Notes under the pieces: model-generated | Databases searched by the model: none | What the model was told of the DNA's origin: nothing | Seen by the model: only the letters and a program-made list of their open reading frames with translations | Source of the DNA: an uncultured Acidimicrobiales bacterium | GTDB taxonomy: Bacteria; Actinomycetota; Acidimicrobiia; Acidimicrobiales; SZUA-35 | Reading direction: 5' to 3' | DNA: 62,419 bases | NCBI GenBank assembly: GCA_937958015.1 | Contig: CALGOA010000046.1 | Coordinates: forward strand, 1 to 62,419 | Made by a program: the position numbers and the translations under genes | Shown here: positions 8,698-16,573 of the stretch, piece by piece | Numbering within the stretch: the first letter of the stretch is position 1 | Layout: each line of letters starts with the position of its first letter

Positions 8698-8740
8698 ACC
8701 CAAAAGGGGATCATTCGCGACCCAAACGGGGATCATTCGC
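8698..8740. repeat. two tandem 21-bp repeats in a divergent promoter
   Basis: Copies at 8698-8718 and 8720-8740 differ at one of 21 positions (ACCCAAAAGGGGATC versus ACCCAAACGGGGATC, both followed by ATTCGC) and are spaced 22 bases apart, two helical turns. They lie between the PPOX gene and the Asp-rich gene and look like paired operator sites. Confidence 0.7.
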
Positions 8741-8804
8741 TGAAGGAGGTTTAGCCGCCGCACACGAGTGGAACAGCATGGTGCGACTCAATGAAAGGTT
8801 TCCC

Positions 8805-9335
<531 letters not shown>

Positions 9336-9367
9336 GCCCGCCTCTCTGACATACAGTTTCCCCCTCG

Positions 9368-9395
9368 ATGGTCGGACCCGTTCGGGTCCGACCAT
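9368..9395. terminator. perfect 13-bp hairpin between Asp-rich gene and sortase
   Basis: ATGGTCGGACCCG (9368-9380) pairs perfectly with CGGGTCCGACCAT (9383-9395) around a TT loop. It follows the Asp-rich gene by 32 bases and precedes the sortase start by 18. It is a strong terminator- or attenuator-like structure without a T-run. Confidence 0.75.
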
Positions 9396-9412
9396 CAGCG
9401 ACTCCCATAGCC

Positions 9413-10060
9413 ATGCGACATTTCTCTCTACTCATCTCTGCCGCACTCGTTGTCGGCTGCGCTTCAACTGTCGACCCGCCTTCGGTCGGACAGTCAGAAT
9501 CGACTGCGCTGGCGACAGCACCCGAGGCTGACGCGTCCGAGGAAGTCGACATCCCTGCGATCACCGTCCCGGCGCCGGAGCAGCCGCCGACGACCGTTGA
9601 GGTTGTGTACGCCGAAGCCGCCGATCCCACCGTCGTAAAGATCCCGGCCATTGACGTTGAGGCCCCAATCATCGCCCTCGGACTTCGCGACGACGGATCG
9701 ATCGAAGTACCGGAAGATGCCGACGACACCGGTTGGTGGCAGGATGGGCCCGAACCGGGCGAGGCCGGGCCTGCGGTAATTCTGGGACACGTCGATTCCT
9801 ATACCGGTCCTGCGGTGTTCTTTCGGCTCGACGAGCTGACCGCCGGAGACGAAATCACCATCGATCGTGCCGATGGCTCATCGGTTACCTACGCCGTCGA
9901 CCGGATCGAGCAGTACAGCAAGGATGAATTCCCGACCGAGGCCGTTTACGGGTCAACCGACGAACCGGTTCTGCGTCTGGTCACCTGTGGCGGCCTGTTC
10001 GATCGAGATGTTCGCTCCTACACCGACAATCTGATCGTCTTTGCCACCTACGTCGCCTGA
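9413..10060 (+). CDS. class F sortase, lipoprotein-type N terminus
   Basis: Transpeptidase fold of 215 residues. The start at 9413 gives a lipobox signal (LVVGC, Cys16); the longer frame from 9368 would begin inside a perfect hairpin. The catalytic pair is His126 (VILGHVDS) and Cys192 (LVTCGG). The position 12 residues after the Cys, Arg in the usual YRDN motif of this family, is Thr (YTDN); the only nearby Arg residues are at +6 and +9. It follows a likely substrate, the Asp-rich protein. Its last 13 bases overlap the convergent ligase gene. Confidence 0.85.
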   Translation: MRHFSLLISAALVVGCASTVDPPSVGQSESTALATAPEADASEEVDIPAITVPAPEQPPTTVEVVYAEAADPTVVKIPAIDVEAPIIALGLRDDGSIEVPEDADDTGWWQDGPEPGEAGPAVILGHVDSYTGPAVFFRLDELTAGDEITIDRADGSSVTYAVDRIEQYSKDEFPTEAVYGSTDEPVLRLVTCGGLFDRDVRSYTDNLIVFATYVA

Positions 10061-11415
10061 CGCCGTAGCCGTTCCTGCAGTCGACCGGGTTTGAGAGGAC
10101 GCCCCTGCTGTTTCTGGAGATCTATGAAGCGGCGGGTTTCGACCAGGCACACAACCACGAGCATCCAGTCGATGCCTCGTTGGACCACGCCGGCTTCTGT
10201 AACTGAATAGAGAAACGCATACGAGAACATCGTGATGGGGAACAGACCCGCCAGGCCCGGACGATTCCGAAGATAGTGAATGGATCGCAAAAGGCCCCGC
10301 ACCATCATCACCGCCCAAATCGTCAGGCCCACCGCTCCCAATGCGAGGAGATACTCCAACGGAGCATTGTGTGCGGTCGGCGGGAACCAAGAGTTCTTCA
10401 ACCAAATCTCGTGGGCTGGCGACCCCCACCCGCCCCAGTACGCCTCCCAGCCGTACCCCAGGAGCGGCCGCTCGCTGATCGGTTCGATCAGATGCCCCCA
10501 CAAAACCGTTCTGCCTGTGAGAGTGATGTCCCGACCCAGCAAATCGGTTATGAACGCAAGGTTGGCGGTTGCGATAAGCAATCCGAAGAGACCGGCGGTG
10601 ACCTCGCTGACGATGACTGCGCCGAACAGCTGCTTCCGGCTCCGAAACGTGGCGAAGACCAGGAGAAGCCCGCCGAGCAGAATGAGGGAGACCAGGGATG
10701 TTTTGGAGTTCGTTCCGAGAACGAGCAGAACCGATCCCAGAAAACCGGTCATGGCGATAAAGCGATGATTTCTCGTCCGAATGGCAAAGGCGGTGACGAC
10801 ACACCCGAGCACGGCCTGTTTGCCAAGCGAGTTCCGGTTGGTGGTGATCCCGAGGAAGTCGTCGCCGGTGAAGCTCAGGCCGTATTGGGGCAGGGCGAAC
10901 ACCCAGGCGAAATTCAACAGCATGGCGATGAAAAACACGATCGAGAGCCGGTTGATGAGTTGTTCAAGGCTGTACCGGGCAACGAAATAGATTCCCAGCA
11001 CCGTGGTGAGCGAAAGCGCCACAGCCCGACGGCTGGAAGTGGAGAAGTCCACCGACCACAGAGGTGAGAACAGGATCAGCAGAGAGAACGCAAGTAGCGA
11101 TAGTTCGCAGACGACCAGATACATCATCGCTTTGGGCCGGGTCATCGAGAAGAACAGCAGCGTCCCTGTCAACATGATGAAGACCACGATGACCAGGGAG
11201 CCTCCCGCATTGACGTCGTCGGATGCATCTCCCTCGATGATCACGAACCATTCGGTTGGCATGCCGGTCGTTAGAAAGAGGAGCGTCACGAAACCCACGG
11301 CCCTCTCAACAAGGCCCGGCCGAGCGGGCCGGGTCCGCGGTCGAGCCGGCCGATCCGGCGAGATACTCTCGGCGGCGGAGGCGGCAAAGGTTGGTGTACC
11401 TGCGGTGAGACTCAC
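10048..11415 (-). CDS. O-antigen ligase/polymerase-like membrane protein
   Basis: Polytopic membrane protein of about 455 residues with around 11 hydrophobic segments and a Wzy_C/O-antigen ligase motif: an extracytoplasmic loop containing ISERPLLGYGWEAYWG and AHNAPLEYLLALG (about residues 325-370). Such proteins attach or polymerise surface polysaccharide on a lipid carrier. I start at GTG 11415, which overlaps the upstream stop (GTGA); the frame remains open to 11550 but that stretch is arginine-rich and antisense-like. Co-transcribed with the membrane protein upstream. No glycosyltransferases lie in the window, so the polymer is unknown. Confidence 0.82.
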   Translation of the reverse strand: MSLTAGTPTFAASAAESISPDRPARPRTRPARPGLVERAVGFVTLLFLTTGMPTEWFVIIEGDASDDVNAGGSLVIVVFIMLTGTLLFFSMTRPKAMMYLVVCELSLLAFSLLILFSPLWSVDFSTSSRRAVALSLTTVLGIYFVARYSLEQLINRLSIVFFIAMLLNFAWVFALPQYGLSFTGDDFLGITTNRNSLGKQAVLGCVVTAFAIRTRNHRFIAMTGFLGSVLLVLGTNSKTSLVSLILLGGLLLVFATFRSRKQLFGAVIVSEVTAGLFGLLIATANLAFITDLLGRDITLTGRTVLWGHLIEPISERPLLGYGWEAYWGGWGSPAHEIWLKNSWFPPTAHNAPLEYLLALGAVGLTIWAVMMVRGLLRSIHYLRNRPGLAGLFPITMFSYAFLYSVTEAGVVQRGIDWMLVVVCLVETRRFIDLQKQQGRPLKPGRLQERLRRQAT

Positions 11416-12122
11416 TGGAACTGCTCGATGATTTCGATCTTCTCGAGCCCGCCACGCTCCGCAACCGGATTGCGGGCCAGCGTTACGCCAGAGAGGATCG
11501 TGGCTGCGCCGACCATCTCGAGCGTCTCCTCCAGCGTGACGATCGCCCACATCACGCCATCCTGCGACGCCTGCTCAACTCCGACCGAGGTGGCGTAGGT
11601 GGCGCCAATCATCTCGAACCCAACCGCACCAAGCGCAGCGAGAAAGAACCCGAGAATGAGCAGCGTCCTCACTGGCCCGGGTAGGGAGCGAACGAACGGC
11701 CTGAAGACAAGCGCGCCCGCAATAATGAGCGGTATCGCAATCACCACCCAGGCGAAATAGAGCGGTCCGGACTCGATTTCCAATGCGTCGCGAACGGGCC
11801 CCATGGTTTGTTCGTGAAAGGACAACAGTTCGTCGAATGCCGAAGCGCAAAGGAGTAGTGCGAGACTCGCCCATCCGATGGATCGCTGGCTGGCGGCGCA
11901 CGTCGCCGCAACCACACCGGCGAACAGAAGCAGCCACGTGGTGAAAAGTGTTGGCAGCGAGAACTCCCGATCGACATTCAGCACTGCGGTGAGGACGTCG
12001 ATCGCGACGCTGTAGTCGCCCCACCGCCGATTCGCGAACCGTCCCAACACGCTCAGCACGCCCAGTCCGACTGCGAATGCGAGATCAAAGAGCCAACGTT
12101 TTCTGGGGCCTGATGACCGCAT
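11412..12122 (-). CDS. hypothetical multi-pass membrane protein
   Basis: Unrecognised, 236 residues, with about six transmembrane segments spread over residues 13-200 and an acidic, soluble C-terminal tail. It is translationally coupled (GTGA) to the O-antigen ligase-like gene, which suggests a role in surface polysaccharide assembly or exopolysaccharide export. A conserved-looking stretch, LSFHEQTMGP, lies in an extracytoplasmic loop. Nothing indicates an enzyme class. Confidence 0.75.
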   Translation of the reverse strand: MRSSGPRKRWLFDLAFAVGLGVLSVLGRFANRRWGDYSVAIDVLTAVLNVDREFSLPTLFTTWLLLFAGVVAATCAASQRSIGWASLALLLCASAFDELLSFHEQTMGPVRDALEIESGPLYFAWVVIAIPLIIAGALVFRPFVRSLPGPVRTLLILGFFLAALGAVGFEMIGATYATSVGVEQASQDGVMWAIVTLEETLEMVGAATILSGVTLARNPVAERGGLEKIEIIEQFQ

Positions 12123-12205
12123 CGGCCAAACCGTAGAGACGGTCCGTTCCGGCCGGTGTCACCCGATTGGGGAAGAAGGGCGCCCGTTTGGGGACTTTTT
12201 GGCGA

Positions 12206-12652
12206 TTACTTCGAGGTTAGATGTCGTTCCATGTCGGCACGATATTCGCCCGCTAGATCGGATTTCTGGCGATCCGTCAACGCCTTACCGGCGACCGGAA
12301 AGATCTCTCGTTCTTCCTCGTCGAGATGGTGCGTGAGACGATCGATAAGTTCGCGGGCAGTCACCAACCATTGGGACGAGCTCATGTCGTAAGCCTCGAG
12401 ACGCTCGATGAAGTCATCCAGTTCCTTGTGCTCAGAAATGCTGTGGCGGGCGTGTTCCTGGGTCAGGTCCTGCTCCATGAGCGGGACGTAGAAGTAGCGC
12501 TCCTCCGCTGCGGCATGGGCGGCTAGCTGGGCGGAGAGCTTCTCGAAGAGTTCCTTTCTCCCCTCGCTTTCGCCCTCGGTCTTTAGTAGCAGGTCCCCAA
12601 GCGTCCGTTGGGTTTCATGGTCATCGCGCAGGGCTTCAAAGATCGTTGTCAT
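12206..12652 (-). CDS. hemerythrin-like domain protein
   Basis: A 148-residue four-helix bundle protein with the di-iron ligand pattern of hemerythrins: DDHETQR (near residue 11), HAAAEERYF (about 45), HSISEHKELDD (about 70) and HHLDEEEREIF (about 110). Such proteins sense or scavenge oxygen, NO or peroxide, or handle iron. Start at 12652; the frame continues upstream to 13273 but that part is antisense to a DUF1707 gene. It stands alone. Confidence 0.88.
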   Translation of the reverse strand: MTTIFEALRDDHETQRTLGDLLLKTEGESEGRKELFEKLSAQLAAHAAAEERYFYVPLMEQDLTQEHARHSISEHKELDDFIERLEAYDMSSSQWLVTARELIDRLTHHLDEEEREIFPVAGKALTDRQKSDLAGEYRADMERHLTSK

Positions 12653-12798
12653 GGTGCGGGTCCTCGGGTTCGTTTGGCTACGGGATCTTCTTATCCACCG
12701 CCGCCGTTTTCTAAACGATGACCTTGTGACCGCAAAGGTCTGCGAGCTCCGGCCGGCCTTGGGTGCACCCAGGCTTAGATCCGACGGCCCGCCCGACC

Positions 12799-12804
12799 TA
12801 TATT
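12799..12804 (+). promoter_or_regulatory. TATATT -10 box, leaderless DUF1707 gene
   Basis: TATATT ends seven bases before the ATG at 12812. Confidence 0.55.
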
Positions 12805-12811
12805 CGGGACC

Positions 12812-13201
12812 ATGGATGAGATCCGGCTCACCGATGCCGAACGCGACAACGCCTCGATGCGACTGCGAGCCGCCTTCGCCGAAGGCCGCCTTGACGAGGC
12901 CGAACTGGCCGACCGTCTGGACGCGGTGTATCGGGCCAAGACCGCAACCGAGCTCAGCCCGGTGTATGCCGGGCTGCCCGTTCCGGCCGAACCCAAACCA
13001 CCTGCGGCAAAGGCACCCTCGGCGCTGGCCGATCGGCTCGCCAGCCCGGTGGTGAAGTCGGCACTGTTCATATGTGCGATGGTGACCGTGATCTACCTTC
13101 TCACCAATCCGGGCGGTTATTTCTGGCCGGTGTGGGTGTACTTCGGCATGGCGGTGTCGACCGGTCCGGTGTTGTTGGGGCTCGGGCCGAAGAGGCGCTG
13201 A
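12812..13201 (+). CDS. DUF1707 protein with two membrane segments
   Basis: The N-terminal 55 residues are a DUF1707 domain (IRLTDAERDNASMRLRAAFA, then LDEAELADRLDAVYRAKT), an actinobacterial SHOCT-like helical module found on membrane proteins. After a proline/alanine linker there are two hydrophobic segments near residues 83-100 and 105-125. Total 129 residues. Function unknown; related proteins are linked with envelope stress. Preceded by a clear TATATT box. A second DUF1707 protein with a different C-terminal domain is encoded at 41765. Confidence 0.85.
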   Translation: MDEIRLTDAERDNASMRLRAAFAEGRLDEAELADRLDAVYRAKTATELSPVYAGLPVPAEPKPPAAKAPSALADRLASPVVKSALFICAMVTVIYLLTNPGGYFWPVWVYFGMAVSTGPVLLGLGPKRR

Positions 13202-13208
13202 ACCTGGT

Positions 13209-14165
13209 TCAGCCCGCCAGCTCCGCCCGGGTCGAGAGGCTGACGGTGAAATCCCCGTCGGTCCAGGAATCAACCAACGCCAGTCCGGCCTCGGCCAGGT
13301 TTGAACGAAGCCGATCCATCGTGAACTTGGCCGAAATCTCGGTCAGGATGTGTTCCCCCTCGGCGATGCTGACGTCCATGCCGTCCACGTCGAACCGCAG
13401 CGCTCGGCGCGCGACGAGATAGATCTCGATCCACTCCTCGACCGCGTTCCAGACGGCCTTGTGTTCGAAGTCGTCGGTCGATAGTGGGAGGTCCAGCGTG
13501 GTAGCGATCACCTGAATCACGTTGCGATTGAATTCGGCGGTCACTCCGGCCGAATCGTCGTAGGCGGCGACGAGGCGCGCAGGATCCTTCACCAGATCGG
13601 TTCCCAACAGGAACGAGTCGCCTGCTTTCATGGTGCCGGCGACCGTCTCCAGGAGGAAGCGACGTTCGGCCGGTGGGTAGTTGCCGATCGTGCCACCGAG
13701 CAGGGCGATCATCCGTCGACCCTCGCCACCGATCTCGCCGAGATGGTGATCAAAATCGCCAGCGATGCCGTGGATGTTGATGCCCTCATATTGGCCCTGC
13801 AACCGAGCCGACCCATCCAGGATTGCGTCGGCGCTGATGTCGAAGGGTACGTACCAGGGAAGTTGGCCGTTCAGCCGATGCATCGCATCGATCAGCGCAG
13901 TGGTTTTGTCCGAGATGCCGGCTCCGAGCTCCACCAGCGTGTTCGGGCTGGTTCGGGCCACGATGTCGTCGGCGCTGTTGAGAAGGATGCCCCGCTCGGC
14001 CTCGGTCGGGTAGTACTCGGGTAGTCGGGTGATCTCTTCGAAGAGCTTCGATCCGACCTCGTCATAGAACCACTTGGGTGGTATCGACTTCTGAGGTTGC
14101 GCCAGTCCGTGCTTGAGATCGGCCAGAAGCCGGTCTGGAGCAGACTCCACCTCGTACTCTTTCAT
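13209..14165 (-). CDS. egtD: L-histidine N-alpha-methyltransferase (ergothioneine pathway)
   Basis: SAM-dependent enzyme that trimethylates histidine to hercynine, the first step of ergothioneine synthesis. The signature IPPKWFYDEVGSKLFE followed by ITRLPEYYPTE is near residues 28-55; the SAM motif ELGAGISDKT is near 82 and GTIGNYPPAER near 155; the substrate-side AAYDDSAGVTAEFNRN is near 205. From the ATG at 14165 the length is 318 residues, normal for EgtD (about 320). The other usual egt genes are absent from the window, so egtD stands apart here. Confidence 0.93.
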   Translation of the reverse strand: MKEYEVESAPDRLLADLKHGLAQPQKSIPPKWFYDEVGSKLFEEITRLPEYYPTEAERGILLNSADDIVARTSPNTLVELGAGISDKTTALIDAMHRLNGQLPWYVPFDISADAILDGSARLQGQYEGINIHGIAGDFDHHLGEIGGEGRRMIALLGGTIGNYPPAERRFLLETVAGTMKAGDSFLLGTDLVKDPARLVAAYDDSAGVTAEFNRNVIQVIATTLDLPLSTDDFEHKAVWNAVEEWIEIYLVARRALRFDVDGMDVSIAEGEHILTEISAKFTMDRLRSNLAEAGLALVDSWTDGDFTVSLSTRAELAG

Positions 14166-14286
14166 TGAGAATCCCACGATTCGCGTCCTTTCTGAACGAG
14201 ACCCATGAGCCCCACCCACTACATCAACCCCGATCGGGCCTGTTTCATGCCAGCCCTCGCCAGCGGCTCTCAGTTTCTGCTCGGCC

Positions 14287-15381
14287 GTGGACGGCGACAT
14301 CACCCGTCGGCGCATCTCACCCGGGGATCGACGGCTCGTGTTTAAGTTCTTCACCGCCTCGTTTGCGAGGAAGAACCCCTACTGGAAACGAACCGAACGA
14401 GATCCGTGGCGCCGTTTCCAACGGTCGATGATCCTGGTGGCAACGATCGTGATCGTGGGCTGGGTCGGCTACAGGATTCTTGGCCTGCCCTGGTTCGACG
14501 CGCTGTATCAAACGGTCATCACCATCACGACCGTGGGGTTCACCGAGGTCGATCTGGAGTTGGCGAACACTACGAGTTATCGAGTCTTCACGCTGTTTCT
14601 GGTGGTGGTCGGTGTAGGCGCCGTGTTGTACACCATCAGCGTCTTCGTGGACACACTGATCGAAGGAACGTTGAACGATGCATTCAGGAGACGACGGATG
14701 ACAAAAGCAGTCGCAGCAATGGAAGGCCACACGATCATCTGCGGCTGGGGCCAGGTGGGCCATGCGGTCGCCGACTTCTGTCGCCGCCACGACACCGATG
14801 TTGTGGTGATCGATCGCAATCCCGGGGACAACCATTCCGAGGTTCCCCTCATCGTTGGGGAGGCCACGAACGACGACGTGCTTCGCAAGGCGGGGATCGA
14901 ACGGGCTGGCGTTCTGGTGCTGGCTCTGGACCATGACGCCGACAACCTGTTCGTCTGCCTGTCGGCTCGGGCGCTCACGAAAAAGCTGTTCATCGTGGCG
15001 CGCACCAGCGACCAGGGGAACGAGCCGAAGTTCTTCCAGGCCGGTGCCGATCGGGTGATCAACCCCCACGAGATCGGCGGGTCTCGTATGGCGGCGCTGG
15101 CTCTTCAACCCCACGTCGCCGAATTCATCGACGAGATCCTCCACGACGACCAGCACGACGTGAGCGTGCAGGAGTTTGTTGTTACCGAGTCCTCAAGCAT
15201 GGCGGGGCACAAATTGATGGATCTCCATCAGGGTGACCAACGCTCGTTGATCATCGCCATCCGAACGGGCGACAGCGAATACCACACGAACCCGTCACCC
15301 CACACGGAGGTGCAGGGCGGCGATGTGCTGATCGCACTCGGAAGCCACTCCGAGCTCGACCATCTTCGGTCGCGGATCTAG
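14287..15381 (+). CDS. TrkA-type potassium channel (two TM plus RCK)
   Basis: Ligand-gated K+ channel subunit of 364 residues: a basic N-terminal tail, TM1 near residues 48-70, pore helix and filter TTVGFTE near 80-86, TM2 near 95-117, then an RCK domain with Rossmann motif GWGQVGHAVADF (about 155) and a C-terminal TrkA-C domain ending at LDHLRSRI. The tetrameric channel would regulate K+ flux in response to a nucleotide or ion. GTG 14287 is the longest start; ATG at 14428 would remove the tail. The filter reads VGFTE rather than the classical VGYGD. Confidence 0.88.
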   Translation: MDGDITRRRISPGDRRLVFKFFTASFARKNPYWKRTERDPWRRFQRSMILVATIVIVGWVGYRILGLPWFDALYQTVITITTVGFTEVDLELANTTSYRVFTLFLVVVGVGAVLYTISVFVDTLIEGTLNDAFRRRRMTKAVAAMEGHTIICGWGQVGHAVADFCRRHDTDVVVIDRNPGDNHSEVPLIVGEATNDDVLRKAGIERAGVLVLALDHDADNLFVCLSARALTKKLFIVARTSDQGNEPKFFQAGADRVINPHEIGGSRMAALALQPHVAEFIDEILHDDQHDVSVQEFVVTESSSMAGHKLMDLHQGDQRSLIIAIRTGDSEYHTNPSPHTEVQGGDVLIALGSHSELDHLRSRI

Positions 15382-15394
15382 ACGCGCTGGCGGG

Positions 15395-15775
15395 TTACTG
15401 ACCGATCGGCGGGGCGGGAGCGGTCGAGTTCAACTTCCGCAAGTCGTTGTGGAAACGCTTGTGGATGTGCAGCGTTTCACCGAAGGCTTCGGTGCTGTAG
15501 AACAGGATGCCGCTCGGCTCACCGACGTTTATGGGCCGAGGGAAACTGCGCATCGGTTCGCGGACGTTCGTCGTGGCCCACTTGCCGGAGTTGGCAACGA
15601 TGACCCGACGATCGGTCACGACGATGGTGCGGTATTCATTCTTGATCAGGAAGATGATCGCACCCAGGAACAACCACCACTGGCTGGTGGTCTGGGCCGG
15701 AAAGGCGGTTTCGACCCGCTCCCCCGGTTCCAGAAACGTTTCCGCTCGTTGGCCGATCTTCTCTCGAATTCCCAT
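15395..15775 (-). CDS. PH-like (YdbT/bPH2-type) small protein
   Basis: A 126-residue protein with an N-terminal helix (IREKIGQRAETFLEPGERVETAF), a short membrane-associated hydrophobic part (WWLFLGAIIFLI, near residues 37-48) and a beta-rich C-terminal half with VVTDRRVIVANSG, a motif typical of bacterial PH-like domains. Function unknown. The start at ATG 15775 has an AAAGG ribosome site seven bases upstream, better placed than the ATG at 15781 or the open frame to 15814. Confidence 0.72.
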   Translation of the reverse strand: MGIREKIGQRAETFLEPGERVETAFPAQTTSQWWLFLGAIIFLIKNEYRTIVVTDRRVIVANSGKWATTNVREPMRSFPRPINVGEPSGILFYSTEAFGETLHIHKRFHNDLRKLNSTAPAPPIGQ

Positions 15776-15855
15776 GAACATACCTTTCGTTGATGCTGTG
15801 AGCAGGTTAGACACTCACCGTGAACCAGATCGGTTTTGAATCGCGGCTTCGGGAT

Positions 15856-16461
15856 CTACGCCTGCGCTGTCGCCGACTGCCGTTGACGTCGACTCCGCAG
15901 CAGCGACACCAAGAGGAACCCGCCGCCTAGAACCGTGATCGCCAGGTCGATCGGCGCAACGATCTGCCCGTAGTGATCGGCGTCGTAGTAGCTGACCGGA
16001 CTATTGACCCGGGTCGACCAGTCGAACGGGAAGAACACCAGCGGGCCATCGTTGTGATGCACGGGTATGTCCATGGCCGTGTGGAGCAGGCATCCAAGGG
16101 CGAAGCTGAGCAGTCGATTGCGTCCGGTCAGCTTGCCAGCGAGCGCCATCGCACCGACCACGACCGGGCTGTGCAGGGTGTTCTGAAGGGTGACCCACAC
16201 CGGATCGTTGAAGAACAGGTCGTCAAACGCCAGTCGGAAGGTCTCCTCCAACGAGAGGTTGCGGACCAGCGGATAGAAGATCGCCGCACCTGCGGTCAGT
16301 AGGTAGAGGCCCACATCGGGGGCGAAACCACCGCTGATGAACCATCGAGCGTTTGAGGTTTCGGCGAGCAACGGTTCATCGGTTGAGGGGACCTCGAGCG
16401 CCTGCCGTCGGGCCCGACGGGCGATGAACGCGTTGGTGACAACGTGGGTTGGGGTGATCAA
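15856..16461 (-). CDS. YdjM/DUF457-type membrane metal-dependent hydrolase-like protein
   Basis: 201 residues with four to five hydrophobic segments and conserved acidic/histidine positions at membrane edges: TPTHVVTNAF at the N terminus, GFAPDVGLY (near residue 48), LHSPVVVGA (near 97) and LLHTAMDIPVHHNDGP (near 125). That pattern fits the YdjM/DUF457 family of putative membrane-bound metal-dependent hydrolases, whose function is not established. Start is TTG 16461. Monocistronic and divergent from pyruvate carboxylase. Confidence 0.7.
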   Translation of the reverse strand: MITPTHVVTNAFIARRARRQALEVPSTDEPLLAETSNARWFISGGFAPDVGLYLLTAGAAIFYPLVRNLSLEETFRLAFDDLFFNDPVWVTLQNTLHSPVVVGAMALAGKLTGRNRLLSFALGCLLHTAMDIPVHHNDGPLVFFPFDWSTRVNSPVSYYDADHYGQIVAPIDLAITVLGGGFLLVSLLRSRRQRQSATAQA

Positions 16462-16561
16462 CGCGTGAACCTCACAACCCCAGCGTAGGTCCCTTCGTCG
16501 GGCCCGACGGACCGCTCGCCGACACCGACCGCTGAGGACTGGACAGGATCGGCGGGCCGAT

Positions 16562-16567
16562 TAGGTT
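16562..16567 (+). promoter_or_regulatory. TAGGTT -10 box, leaderless pyruvate carboxylase gene
   Basis: TAGGTT lies six bases before the ATG at 16574 and no Shine-Dalgarno sequence is present, which suggests a leaderless message. Confidence 0.55.
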
Positions 16568-16573
16568 GGCAGC

